From an uncultured Collinsella sp. (GTDB lineage: Bacteria; Actinomycetota; Coriobacteriia; Coriobacteriales; Coriobacteriaceae), in assembly GCA_900555765.1 (NCBI GenBank), contig USMA01000026.1:1-10070 (forward strand): a stretch of 10,070 nucleotides of DNA, written 5' to 3'. A model generated the notes under the pieces. That model worked only from the letters and a program-made list of their open reading frames with translations, searched no databases and was not told the DNA's origin. A program made the position numbers and the translations under genes. Positions 1-6,967 of this stretch are shown one piece after another (the first letter of the stretch is position 1; each line of letters starts with the position of its first letter).

Positions 1-1004
1 CTTAATTCATAGGTGCTCAGGCCTAACGTCAGCAGTTCGCCGTTGCGCAGCGGGCAGCGCGTAATGCGGCGGTTGTTGACGAGCGTGCCGTTGGTGGAAT
101 TGAGGTCCTCGATCGACCAATCCGAGCCCGTAAAGGTGAGCTGGGCGTGGCGGCGCGACACGTTGGGGTCGCGCAGGGCAATGTCGGAAACCGAGCGCTC
201 GCGACCGATGGTCACCTGTGCGGAGGTGATGCTATGGCTCTCGCCGCTCACGACGTCGACGAGCTGGGCGAGCGGGCGCTGCGGGGCGCGAGTGCTCGCT
301 ATGTTGGAGGCGATGCCGGCTGCGGCGCCTAGGCCCACGGCGGCACCGGTCGCGGCGGCTCCGCCCATGCCGGCAAGCGCGTCGCGCGAGACGGTCTGCG
401 GCACCGGGATAGGAGCGGCGGGGTCGGGGACGCTAGGCGCGAAGGGATCTGCCACGGCAAGCGGGTCGGGAGCGGCGGCGCGAGGCGTCGGCTGCTGCTG
501 GGGCATGGCGGCGGGGCGCTGCTGCTGCGGGGCAGCAAACTGCTGCTGGCCGGCGCGCGGGGCGCTGGCGGCACGGCTTGCCGCGGAGTTGTTCTGGCCC
601 AGGCCGTTTTGATAGGCGCGCTCTTCTTCGTACAGGCGGCCGAGCGTGGGGGCATCGACGTTCTCGGCAAAGACCGAGAACTTGCCGGCGCGCAGCTGCG
701 GATCGATCATAAAGCGCACGAGGGGCTCGCCGACAAAGACATAGCGGCGCTTTTCGGCCTGCGCCTTCACAAACTCGCGGACCTCGCGCGAAAGCTCGGG
801 GTAGAACGGGGCGAGCATGGGATCGTCGTCGGCGGCGATAAGGATGGTATAGAGTGCCGGCGCCGTGTTGACGCCGTTGATCACCAGAGTCTGATCCTCC
901 ATGTCGCGAGCGGCCTGCTTGGCAAGCTTCTTAAAGGAGAACGGGGCACGGGTGGCACCGAAGATGCCGGCCACGTGGTCCTCGAAGATGTTCAGGAAGT
1001 TCAC
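1..1004 (-). CDS. FhaA-like protein: DUF3662 domain plus C-terminal FHA domain (3' end outside window)
   Basis: Translating the minus strand from GTG at 1004 gives 334 uninterrupted residues to the window edge. Residues 1-115 begin MNFLNIFEDHVAGIFG and look like the DUF3662 (FhaA N-terminal) domain. Residues 138-205 are a low-complexity Gln/Pro/Ala linker, and 208-236 are Gly/Ala-rich. Residues 245-334 form an FHA phosphothreonine-binding domain, with IGR at 266-268, SRRH at 283-286 and NSTNG at 302-306. The FHA fold is nearly complete at the edge, so only a few residues should be missing. The start is chosen because GGAGAG (1019-1014) lies 9 nt upstream and GTG overlaps the kinase stop (GTGA), suggesting translational coupling. 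In the family, such proteins bind phosphothreonines made by PknB-type kinases, often in cell-wall control; that role here is inferred from the domains and the kinase neighbour. Confidence 0.88.
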   Translation of the reverse strand, partial: MNFLNIFEDHVAGIFGATRAPFSFKKLAKQAARDMEDQTLVINGVNTAPALYTILIAADDDPMLAPFYPELSREVREFVKAQAEKRRYVFVGEPLVRFMIDPQLRAGKFSVFAENVDAPTLGRLYEEERAYQNGLGQNNSAASRAASAPRAGQQQFAAPQQQRPAAMPQQQPTPRAAAPDPLAVADPFAPSVPDPAAPIPVPQTVSRDALAGMGGAAATGAAVGLGAAAGIASNIASTRAPQRPLAQLVDVVSGESHSITSAQVTIGRERSVSDIALRDPNVSRRHAQLTFTGSDWSIEDLNSTNGTLVNNRRITRCPLRNGELLTLGLSTYEL

Positions 1005-2834
1005 GAAAGATCACTCTCCGTATAGGTTCTTTGGTATCCGAGCAAATATAGGCATATCCCAACGATTATAGAGGATAGGGTTCCCGCAACCGCCGCCTTG
1101 GCGACGACCGCGGCTGCAAGGCTGGCAATTTCCATATGGTGTGCAAGACAGGACGCCGCTGCGCAGCCGATGCCGGTGACAGCGATGGCGGCGATTGCGG
1201 CAAGGTTTGAGCCCTGATCGGCACGCTTGGCATGGGCATTGAGCAGCGCGGATGACGCCGCGGCAGTTGCCGCGACCAGCACAAAGGCAGCCCAAAGGAG
1301 CGGGTCTCCCAGCGCTGCGGCAACGTTGCCGAGCCCCAGCACGCCTCCGGCTGAAAGCGCGACCGTGGCCAGACGGGCAAAAAGCGCGCCCATGCCCGTT
1401 GCCGCGGCGGCGCTTGCCGGGCCGAGCCAAAATGACGCGACGCCGGCGGCGACCCCAGCTGCCAGGAAGGTATTGCCGGTCAGACAGCCAAGCGCGAGTG
1501 CACAGGTGAGCGTGGCGCTCGCGGCAGTCTCGGTGCGACCCCAGGCGATCCACCAACCGGACATGGCGGCGGCAAAGATCACCGCGACGGGCAGCATCGA
1601 CAGGATGCCCTGTGCCTGCATGGTGGCGTTGGCCATGAGCACCAAAAAGCCCACAGCCGAGATGGCCGAGCCAATCTGGGGGGCCAGGCCAGCCGCCGCT
1701 CCGATCGCGATGGCCGCAATGACCAGGCCGGGAAGCGCCGCGACCCCGGCCGTTTGCATCAGTAAAAAGCTAAAGGTGCCGCACGTTAGCGCCGAGATAG
1801 TGCGCATGGCGTAGTCGCGCGCATGGCTCCAGCGCGTGCCCGCCCAGCCGAGTGCGGGGTCGACCTCGATGGCGTCGTCCTCGTAGTGCGACGGCTCGAT
1901 ATCGTCGAGCTCCTGCTCGTCATCCGAAAGTTCGCCAACCATTTGCTCCAGGCTGCGACGGCCCTCGCGTACGCTGCCCAGACCGGCAAGGAGCTGGTCG
2001 CAAAATGCCTCGATGCTGTTGGGGCGGTCCTGCGGCATGGGGGAGAGCGCGCTCATGAGCGCGCCCTCGGCTCCCGGGGGGAAGTGTGGTATCAGCTCGC
2101 TGGGATAGGTGGCGCCGCCGATGATGCGGCCGAGCGAGTCGGCGGGCGTGGCCGCCATAAAGGGAGCGCTGCCGCACAGGCCCTCGTAGATCACACAGGC
2201 GAGGGCAAAGACATCGGCGCGCTCGTCGACCGTGCCGGTCTCGATATCGAGCTGCTCGGGCGGCATGTAGCCGATAGTGCCGCCGCGTGAGCCGCCAAAG
2301 CCACCGGCAGACGACAGTCGCGCCATGCCAAAGTCGGTGGTCGATGAGCACGTTGGCGGGCTTAATGTCCAGGTGGAGTACGCCATTACTATGGGCGAAG
2401 GTGAGCGCCTGGCCCAGGGCATCGGCAATGGCTGTGGCCTCGTCAAAGGTAAGTGAGTGACCGTCCACGCGATGCAAAAACTCGGCCAGCGACATGCCAT
2501 CGACATATTCCATAACCAGGTAGGCATAGGCTGTGTCGTGCGTAAAGTCGATGACCTGCACGATGTTGGGATGTTGAAGCATGGCGGCAGTGTGCGCCTC
2601 GCGCAGGACATCCATGATGTCGCTGGCGGGCATGCCGGCACCGTTGATAAGGGGGATGCGTTTAATGGCGACGCGGCGGCGCAGGTGCGTGTCACGGCAG
2701 ATCTCGATGGAGCCAAAACCGCCGGTCGCAAGTGTCTCGAGCGGCTGGTACCGCTTGAGCAGCTCGCGAGAGCTGGTGCCCTCCAAGGGAACGTCCGGCG
2801 AGAACCGGGCGGTATGTTGCGAGAAAAGCGGCAT
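1001..2834 (-). pseudogene. PknB-type Ser/Thr protein kinase with C-terminal membrane domain, broken by a frameshift
   Basis: The N-terminal part starts at ATG 2834 (GAGGG at 2845-2841, 6 nt spacing; better than TTG 2840, which has no spacing). It encodes the kinase N-lobe and catalytic loop: glycine loop ATGGFGSI (36-43), VAIK with Lys58, helix-C Glu79, and HLDIKPAN (154-161). That is a non-RD form with Leu before the catalytic Asp156. The frame breaks at about 2335-2342. The next kinase motifs continue in another frame to the stop at 1001: DFGMARL, GYMPPEQ, DERADVFALACVIYEG, DRPNS. Then come an acidic juxtamembrane stretch and many hydrophobic Ala/Gly-rich helices. Kinases of this type have about eight residues between the LID and DFG motifs; here only 4 nt remain, which fits a deletion of about 20 nt. 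As read, the product would lack DFG and the C-lobe. A true lesion or an assembly error are both possible. Confidence 0.85.
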
Positions 2835-2914
2835 GGCCAACCCTCGTGCGTTTAAAGTTCGTTTGCGAGCGGCGGGCGCGGGGCCGAGCCGTTCGCGGTG
2901 GCATAGATGCTGCT

Positions 2915-2923
2915 AGTGTAGCA
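2915..2923 (-). promoter_or_regulatory. Candidate extended -10 promoter of the kinase-FHA operon
   Basis: On the minus strand the sequence TGCTACACT is a TGn-extended -10 element (TACACT). It lies about 80 nt upstream of the kinase ATG at 2834. No good -35 hexamer is visible at the usual distance, which is common for extended -10 promoters. This is based on motif appearance only. Confidence 0.4.
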
Positions 2924-2993
2924 CGCTCGGGCAGATGGCGAGGATAGCGGGATGCGAGGTGGCCCGATCGATTCGGCCCGTTTCGGCTCGTTT

Positions 2994-3131
2994 GGAAAGC
3001 GCATCTCAGTTTTCAGCCAAATTATGGGATGCGCTTTCCAAATGGGGTGGGCTGCGGAAACTGCATCCCAGAATATTGCCCTGGAACGGGATGCGCTTTC
3101 CGAACCGGCGTCCAAAAGGAAACCGCATCCC
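2994..3131. repeat. Array of five alternately inverted 14-bp repeats (GGGATGCGCTTTCC)
   Basis: Five copies of GGGATGCGCTTTCC or its complement lie at 2994-3007 (-), 3026-3039 (+), 3056-3069 (-), 3088-3101 (+) and 3118-3131 (-), with at most two changes each. The spacers alternate exactly between 18 and 16 nt, so the start-to-start distance alternates 32 and 30 nt and the same-orientation period is 62 nt. Each 46-nt minus/plus pair could form a hairpin with 14-bp arms and an 18-nt loop. It may be a REP/BIME-like palindromic repeat or MITE remnant, or a set of protein-binding sites. The 30-32 nt spacing is close to three helical turns, so all arms would lie on one face of the DNA. It is too short and irregular for CRISPR, and no cas genes are present. 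Confidence 0.8.
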
Positions 3132-3248
3132 GCTTTGATGTGGGGACTGCGAACAAAAGCAGGACCGTGATCTGGCGCGGATTGGAGTTCGCCTGAATCA
3201 TTGATGCTGGCTGGTGTGAGAACAGAGATAAACGAGCGGCTCGAGCGA

Positions 3249-3254
3249 TATAAT
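3249..3254 (+). promoter_or_regulatory. Candidate -10 box (TATAAT) of the dual-HTH regulator
   Basis: A perfect TATAAT lies 20 nt before the chosen ATG at 3274. No convincing -35 hexamer is seen about 17 nt upstream. If it is used, transcription would start near 3261 and leave a short leader carrying GGAGG (3265-3269). It would also exclude the upstream in-frame ATG at 3253, which overlaps the box. Confidence 0.4.
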
Positions 3255-3273
3255 GACACGCTATGGAGGCCGT

Positions 3274-5409
3274 ATGCTCTTTTCCCGCCGTTCTGCTACA
3301 TTTGCCTGCGCCATTGCGCTTGTCGTAATGGCGGTCACCCCTTATCACCGGTTTTCATCTTCAATCGGCCTAGCGTCAGGTGCAATGACCTGGCTCGTTA
3401 TCCTGGGCGCATGCCTCGCGGCGTTTGTTCATGGTGCTGCGCTATGCAAGGGGGGAATGAGAAGGCCGAGGCATCTCGGTGCCATCGGTGTTTTCCTTGG
3501 TGTTATTGCAACGGTTCCCGAATGGGCCGACCTGGCTTTCTATGCTCGCGGAGACTCTATTCCAATCGTGTTTGCACCGATTTGGTTGTTACATGGCGTT
3601 TCGTGTGTCTCGTGCTTTGTTGGGTCGCTGCTTCTCTCATATGTTATTTGGGGCACGGCGGACTCTCCTTTGACGCAGAGGTCGACACGGACTGACGAAA
3701 GGGAAACTCGTCACCCGCAGGACGCGATTTTTACAGAAACAATAGCCGTCATGTCTTGCCTGCTGTTTTGCTGTCGAGTTTCATGGAGAGTCGTTCCCGA
3801 GCCATGGGGGATGCCCCCTGTAACGGCCGCGTCAATTGGCCTTGCGCTTTTAATTCCGTTGGTCTATCTCGCATTGACTGTGGCCCCGCCGTTTTGCCGC
3901 CCTCGTGCCTTTGGCCATGGGCGGCGCGACGTGTTTGCCTGTTCTGTGCTCGTAGCAGTTCCTATTGGTCTTATTCCGGCTGTTGAGGCGGCATACTTCG
4001 CAAGCGATGCCGTGGTCATTGCATTGCTGGCGATGGGGTCCGTTATCGCTGCTGCCTTCGTATGCATGTTGCTAAGGGGGAAACGGGACAACAATTCGGA
4101 TATCGCCTGTGCGTCCGACACATTCGATGCGGGGGTGTTTTCCCCTGCCCTGTCGCCTAGAGAAGAGCAGTTTGTTCGACTGCTGCTCAAAGGGAAAACG
4201 CCGGCGGAAATTGCCAAGGAGACGGATACGAAGCCATCGACGGTGAGAACAACGCTTCACCGAGCATACGGGAAGGCGTCGGTTGCGGGCTCACGCGAGC
4301 TCGTGGCGCTGTTTGCGGGTGAGGGCGATACTGTAGGGCATGAGCTACCGCAGCGGCATGCTGACGATATAGTGGCATCAGCTCGAACGCGCCGGCTGTT
4401 TCGATACCTGCTCACATTATTCTTTATCCTCCTTGCGGCGGGGCCCTTGGTAATGGCGGATAGCGATTGGGGGTCCGGTGTTTCGCGGGCTGTCGCCTTT
4501 TCCCTCTTAAGCTACGCATTGGGTCTCGGACTGCTTCTGTCGCTACGCTACGCGGGTGGAAAAGCGAATCGTGGCGCTGCGCTGGATAGAGCGGGTGAAG
4601 CGATTTGGCTCGGAAGCCCGTACGTATGGGCGGTGCTATCTGCTGTGGAATGGTCTTTTATCTATATCGCGGCATTGATGTGCATACGCGTTCCGTTGAT
4701 GGCTGTGCCGGTCCTGTTTTGCGGCGTGGCGTCTACGGCTTCGCTCGCTGTTGGGCTGCGTCCGTTTAAGGTGCATGCCCATGCTCGGGCTATCGTGCCG
4801 TTGGTGTCAATGGGCATGGTTGCCTTAATCTATGCGGTCGCTAGGGGGCGAATCCATGGACTTGCGGTGCTGACGGGGGTGCTGCTCACATATATAGTGA
4901 TGCGAAGCTGTCCGCAGCGCAAAATGCTTGGGATATGGATGCTTTGCTTCGGGGCGACGGCTCCTGTTTGGGCTGTCTTGCTCAATATGGTGCAGGATCT
5001 GACGGTTTTCGAGCCGTTGTTCCTCGCGTCGTTGTTGGGGCAAAGTTCGGCTGTCAATGTCGTCGTGGCAACGGTGATTGTTTGCTGGTCTGTGACCATG
5101 TTCGTTACGCACATCGCGCTCGCCCGCTCGGTTGAGGACGAGAAGGCCGTCTTGGAGTACCGGGCGAACGGGTCCACCGAAACGGCCCGCGTGCGCCAGC
5201 TGGCCCTGCTTACGTCGCGCTCCCTTTCTGATGTTCAGTCGCAAATTTTGCTGATGACGGCAGAGGGGGCAACGACAAAGGCCATTGCGGAGGATGTCGG
5301 TTACGCTGCATCTACGGTGCAAGCGCTGCGGTCTGCATCTTACCGCCAGTTGAAGATCAAGAATAAGGCGGAGCTAATTTTATTGTTATCGCAGGTAAAT
5401 AACGTGTAA
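3274..5409 (+). CDS. Membrane-embedded transcription regulator with two TM domains and two LuxR-type HTH domains
   Basis: The 711-aa product is two similar halves in one chain. The first half has about seven or eight hydrophobic segments in residues 10-270, then a LuxR/GerE-type HTH at about 291-348 containing SPREEQFVRLLLKGKTPAEI and a PSTVRTTLHRAYGK recognition region. The second half has about eight hydrophobic segments at 375-617, then a second HTH at about 643-708 containing AEGATTKAIAEDVGYAASTV and RQLKIKNKAEL. Known Coriobacteriia regulators of this kind usually have one TM domain and one HTH in about 500 aa, so this looks like a duplication and fusion. The start at 3274 is preferred because GGAGG (3265-3269) sits 4 nt upstream; an in-frame ATG at 3253 adds seven residues but lacks a good ribosome site. 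It probably controls the gene cluster that follows 109 nt downstream. The ligand is unknown. Confidence 0.87.
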   Translation: MLFSRRSATFACAIALVVMAVTPYHRFSSSIGLASGAMTWLVILGACLAAFVHGAALCKGGMRRPRHLGAIGVFLGVIATVPEWADLAFYARGDSIPIVFAPIWLLHGVSCVSCFVGSLLLSYVIWGTADSPLTQRSTRTDERETRHPQDAIFTETIAVMSCLLFCCRVSWRVVPEPWGMPPVTAASIGLALLIPLVYLALTVAPPFCRPRAFGHGRRDVFACSVLVAVPIGLIPAVEAAYFASDAVVIALLAMGSVIAAAFVCMLLRGKRDNNSDIACASDTFDAGVFSPALSPREEQFVRLLLKGKTPAEIAKETDTKPSTVRTTLHRAYGKASVAGSRELVALFAGEGDTVGHELPQRHADDIVASARTRRLFRYLLTLFFILLAAGPLVMADSDWGSGVSRAVAFSLLSYALGLGLLLSLRYAGGKANRGAALDRAGEAIWLGSPYVWAVLSAVEWSFIYIAALMCIRVPLMAVPVLFCGVASTASLAVGLRPFKVHAHARAIVPLVSMGMVALIYAVARGRIHGLAVLTGVLLTYIVMRSCPQRKMLGIWMLCFGATAPVWAVLLNMVQDLTVFEPLFLASLLGQSSAVNVVVATVIVCWSVTMFVTHIALARSVEDEKAVLEYRANGSTETARVRQLALLTSRSLSDVQSQILLMTAEGATTKAIAEDVGYAASTVQALRSASYRQLKIKNKAELILLLSQVNNV

Positions 5410-5445
5410 ACGCCTGAGCAATCAACTCAATAGCGGGTGTTTACA
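5405..5445. repeat. Inverted repeat at the regulator stop codon
   Basis: TGTAAACGCC (5405-5414) can pair with GGTGTTTACA (5436-5445), giving a 10-bp stem with one G-U pair and a 21-nt loop. The left arm contains the TAA stop of the regulator. No clean T-run follows (CTTTCTCTATTC), so it is a weak terminator at best. It could instead be an operator half-site pair upstream of the secreted-protein gene. Confidence 0.45.
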
Positions 5446-5477
5446 GACATCTTTCTCTATTCATGCGAAGGTTGCCG

Positions 5478-5489
5478 TGCGTCGACGCA
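5478..5489. promoter_or_regulatory. Perfect 12-bp palindrome TGCGTCGACGCA, candidate operator
   Basis: This exact dyad lies 29 nt before the ATG of the secreted-protein gene, in the only gap within the cluster. LuxR-type HTH proteins bind dyad-symmetric sites, and the neighbouring regulator has two such HTHs, so it is a plausible operator. That link is an inference. No convincing -35/-10 pair was found in this gap. Confidence 0.35.
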
Positions 5490-5518
5490 TTGTTAACCGC
5501 TTTTGATTGGAGAAGGCC

Positions 5519-6031
5519 ATGATTAAGCCAAGGAGCGCTATTGCTCGAATCGGAGTCGGCTTGGTGATTGCAGCTGGTCTGTCCCTAGGGGTGCCCGCTG
5601 CATCGTGTGCACAAGAGGAGTTTGACACCTCTCAGGTTTCCAGCATTACTCAAAACGCCGATACGGGAATTACGACCTGTACGAACAATGCCGATAAGGC
5701 ATTTAGTTTTCAATGTGCCGGGACGAGTGCAACTGGCTACCGTCAAAAGGATGATTCCTCATCGCTCTATCTGGATATCCAGGGCCATACGGGAAATCCG
5801 CTTCGGTTATATACAGACGGTGTGTATAACACAAGCGGTAGCGGCAGCATGAATTGTACTCAGGGAACGTATCGTTCGAATCACAAGGGACAGTGGGAAA
5901 TGTATAACCTCGTCCGTGAGAACGGGCGATCTGCGGCGCGACTGACTGCATGGGCGGAGTCTGGCTACGGCACTGTTATTGGCGTATGGAGCCCCGACTG
6001 CGTCGGGCATTTCCACAAGCTTCCCGCATAG
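5519..6031 (+). CDS. Small secreted protein with four cysteines in the mature part, unknown function
   Basis: The product is 170 aa. Residues 1-31 form a signal peptide (basic MIKPRSAIAR, a hydrophobic core, then PAASCA before QEE), which fits signal peptidase I cleavage after SCA. Cys30 is not preceded by a good lipobox. The mature part is about 139 aa, polar, rich in Gly/Ser/Thr/Tyr, with Cys54, Cys66, Cys113 and Cys161, enough for two disulfides. It ends with GVWSPDCVGHFH. The YRQKDDSSSLYLDI and GVWSPD motifs recall small secreted proteins found next to bacteriocin-type ABC transporters (DUF2712-like, from memory and uncertain). ATG 5519 is chosen because GGAGAAGG (5509-5516) precedes it; TTG 5507 would overlap that site. 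It is first in the ABC-transporter cluster, so it could be the exported effector, a substrate-binding partner or a protective protein. I do not assign a function. Confidence 0.8.
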   Translation: MIKPRSAIARIGVGLVIAAGLSLGVPAASCAQEEFDTSQVSSITQNADTGITTCTNNADKAFSFQCAGTSATGYRQKDDSSSLYLDIQGHTGNPLRLYTDGVYNTSGSGSMNCTQGTYRSNHKGQWEMYNLVRENGRSAARLTAWAESGYGTVIGVWSPDCVGHFHKLPA

Positions 6032-6046
6032 TTGTTTGAAATGGCT

Positions 6047-6073
6047 CCCTTCCGGCTTTCTGGGTCGGAAGGG
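6047..6073 (+). promoter_or_regulatory. Hairpin abutting the Shine-Dalgarno of the first permease
   Basis: CCCTTCCG (6047-6054) pairs perfectly with CGGAAGGG (6066-6073) around an 11-nt loop. The right arm runs into the purine-rich GGGGGAGGAGG (6071-6081) that serves ATG 6086. It could lower permease translation relative to the secreted protein or stabilise the upstream mRNA. Part of the ribosome site stays free. Confidence 0.4.
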
Positions 6074-6085
6074 GGAGGAGGACGT

Positions 6086-6967
6086 ATGAACCAAAAGCTC
6101 GCAAGATACGAACTGTCGAAAACGATTAGACGTCCAGCTTTTATCCTTGCTCTCTTGATTGCGGTCGCAGTTGCAATAGCTGCCGCGCTGGAGCCGTGGG
6201 CAAATTTGGAAAAAGAGCGCCACAACCTTCTTTCTTTTGGTTACGGCGTTGGCGTGCAAGCCGAAAATTATCTCGGTCAAACACGTGAAAGCAGCTTCGG
6301 TAACTGGATTGTTGTGAGCGCGAACGCGCCACTGTCTGCGTCGGTGTTTTTCTATGCACTGCCCCTGCTTGCAATGTTGGCTGGATCTTGGTCGTGTCTC
6401 TTTGAGCGTTTGAGTGGTTATGACATGCAGATATGCACGCGCGTTTCCAGAAAGGCGTACGTGAACGTAAAGATGCTGTCTGCTTTCCTCTCCGCGTTTA
6501 CAGTGACTGCCATTCCTCTGCTCGTCAATTTCCTGATCGTCTCGATGCTTTTTCCTGCGTATCTTCCTCGGGTCGATGAGTCGACTTACGTAGGACTTTA
6601 CCTGCATAGCTACTTCTCCGGTCTATTTTATTCGCATCCTTTGTCATATGTGCTCGCATACACGCTGTTCGATGCTGTCACGCTCGGGACTTTATCCATG
6701 GCTGTAACTGGCTTCTCAATTTTGTTTCGTAGCAGAATCAAAGCGATAATTGTCCCGTATCTGCTAATGGTTGCGTGGCATTTTGCAAATGGCTGGATCT
6801 TCGGCGTAATGGCTTGTGTGGGGTTTAACTGCAATATCCTCAACAGCATCAGGTCGGAATCGCTGAATAACTGGCCAGACATTCGAGCCGGTTTTGCGGA
6901 GATCATATTATTGACCCTTGCTTCGTTGGCTTTTTCTGGGGCGTGGAAAAGACGCGAGGTGGTCTGA
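6086..6967 (+). CDS. ABC-2-type transporter permease, first subunit
   Basis: The 293-aa product is an integral membrane protein with about six hydrophobic segments (18-36, 84-104, 131-157, 184-214, 218-243, 270-288). An outside-type loop of nearly 50 residues follows the first helix. Residues 109-130 (LSGYDMQICTRVSRKAYVNVKM region) form a basic amphipathic stretch between helices 2 and 3 that matches the second permease and is likely the helix docking to the ATPase. The start at 6086 has a strong GGAGG a few bases upstream; an in-frame ATG at 6032 lacks one. The stop shares a base with the next start (TGATG). With the second permease and the ATPase it should form one transporter. The arrangement of two unlike permeases plus one ATPase resembles LanFEG immunity transporters. 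No specific substrate can be read from the sequence. Confidence 0.82.
   Translation: MNQKLARYELSKTIRRPAFILALLIAVAVAIAAALEPWANLEKERHNLLSFGYGVGVQAENYLGQTRESSFGNWIVVSANAPLSASVFFYALPLLAMLAGSWSCLFERLSGYDMQICTRVSRKAYVNVKMLSAFLSAFTVTAIPLLVNFLIVSMLFPAYLPRVDESTYVGLYLHSYFSGLFYSHPLSYVLAYTLFDAVTLGTLSMAVTGFSILFRSRIKAIIVPYLLMVAWHFANGWIFGVMACVGFNCNILNSIRSESLNNWPDIRAGFAEIILLTLASLAFSGAWKRREVV

Larger units (their letters stand above)
2835..3273. other. Divergent intergenic region between kinase and dual-HTH regulator
   Basis: About 440 nt separate two divergent genes. The region holds the kinase Shine-Dalgarno and candidate -10 at one end, a direct-repeat-like stretch (attcggcccg / tttcggctcg, 2971-2990), a regular array of inverted repeats (2994-3131), about 115 nt with nothing recognisable (3132-3248), and the candidate -10 and Shine-Dalgarno of the regulator at the other end. 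Open frames crossing it on both strands have no recognisable domains and look like chance. Confidence 0.7.

Noticed and set aside
13..612. Long plus-strand open frame opposite the FHA gene
   Set aside because: The minus-strand frame over the same bases encodes a clear FHA domain; the plus-strand translation is low-complexity Ala/Arg/Trp without any domain, as expected from a high-GC shadow.
1227..2290. Plus-strand open frames opposite the kinase gene
   Set aside because: They have no recognisable motifs and lie antisense to kinase motifs and membrane helices; their length is explained by G+C-rich codon bias.
2335..2342. Programmed ribosomal frameshift in the kinase
   Set aside because: There is no slippery heptamer, and about seven or eight conserved-position residues are missing as well as the frame, so a deletion or sequence error fits better.
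2994..3131. CRISPR array
   Set aside because: The repeats are only 14 bp, alternate in orientation and have 16-18 nt spacers; no cas genes or leader are visible.
5405..5445. Intrinsic terminator of the regulator gene
   Set aside because: The stem is A/T-rich, has a 21-nt loop and is not followed by a clean T-run, so it is recorded only as an inverted repeat.
5519..6031. Lactococcin 972 family bacteriocin
   Set aside because: The small secreted protein next to an ABC transporter suggests it, but the mature part is too long and has four cysteines, and I do not see the family's Tyr/Gly/Trp-rich pattern clearly enough to use the name.
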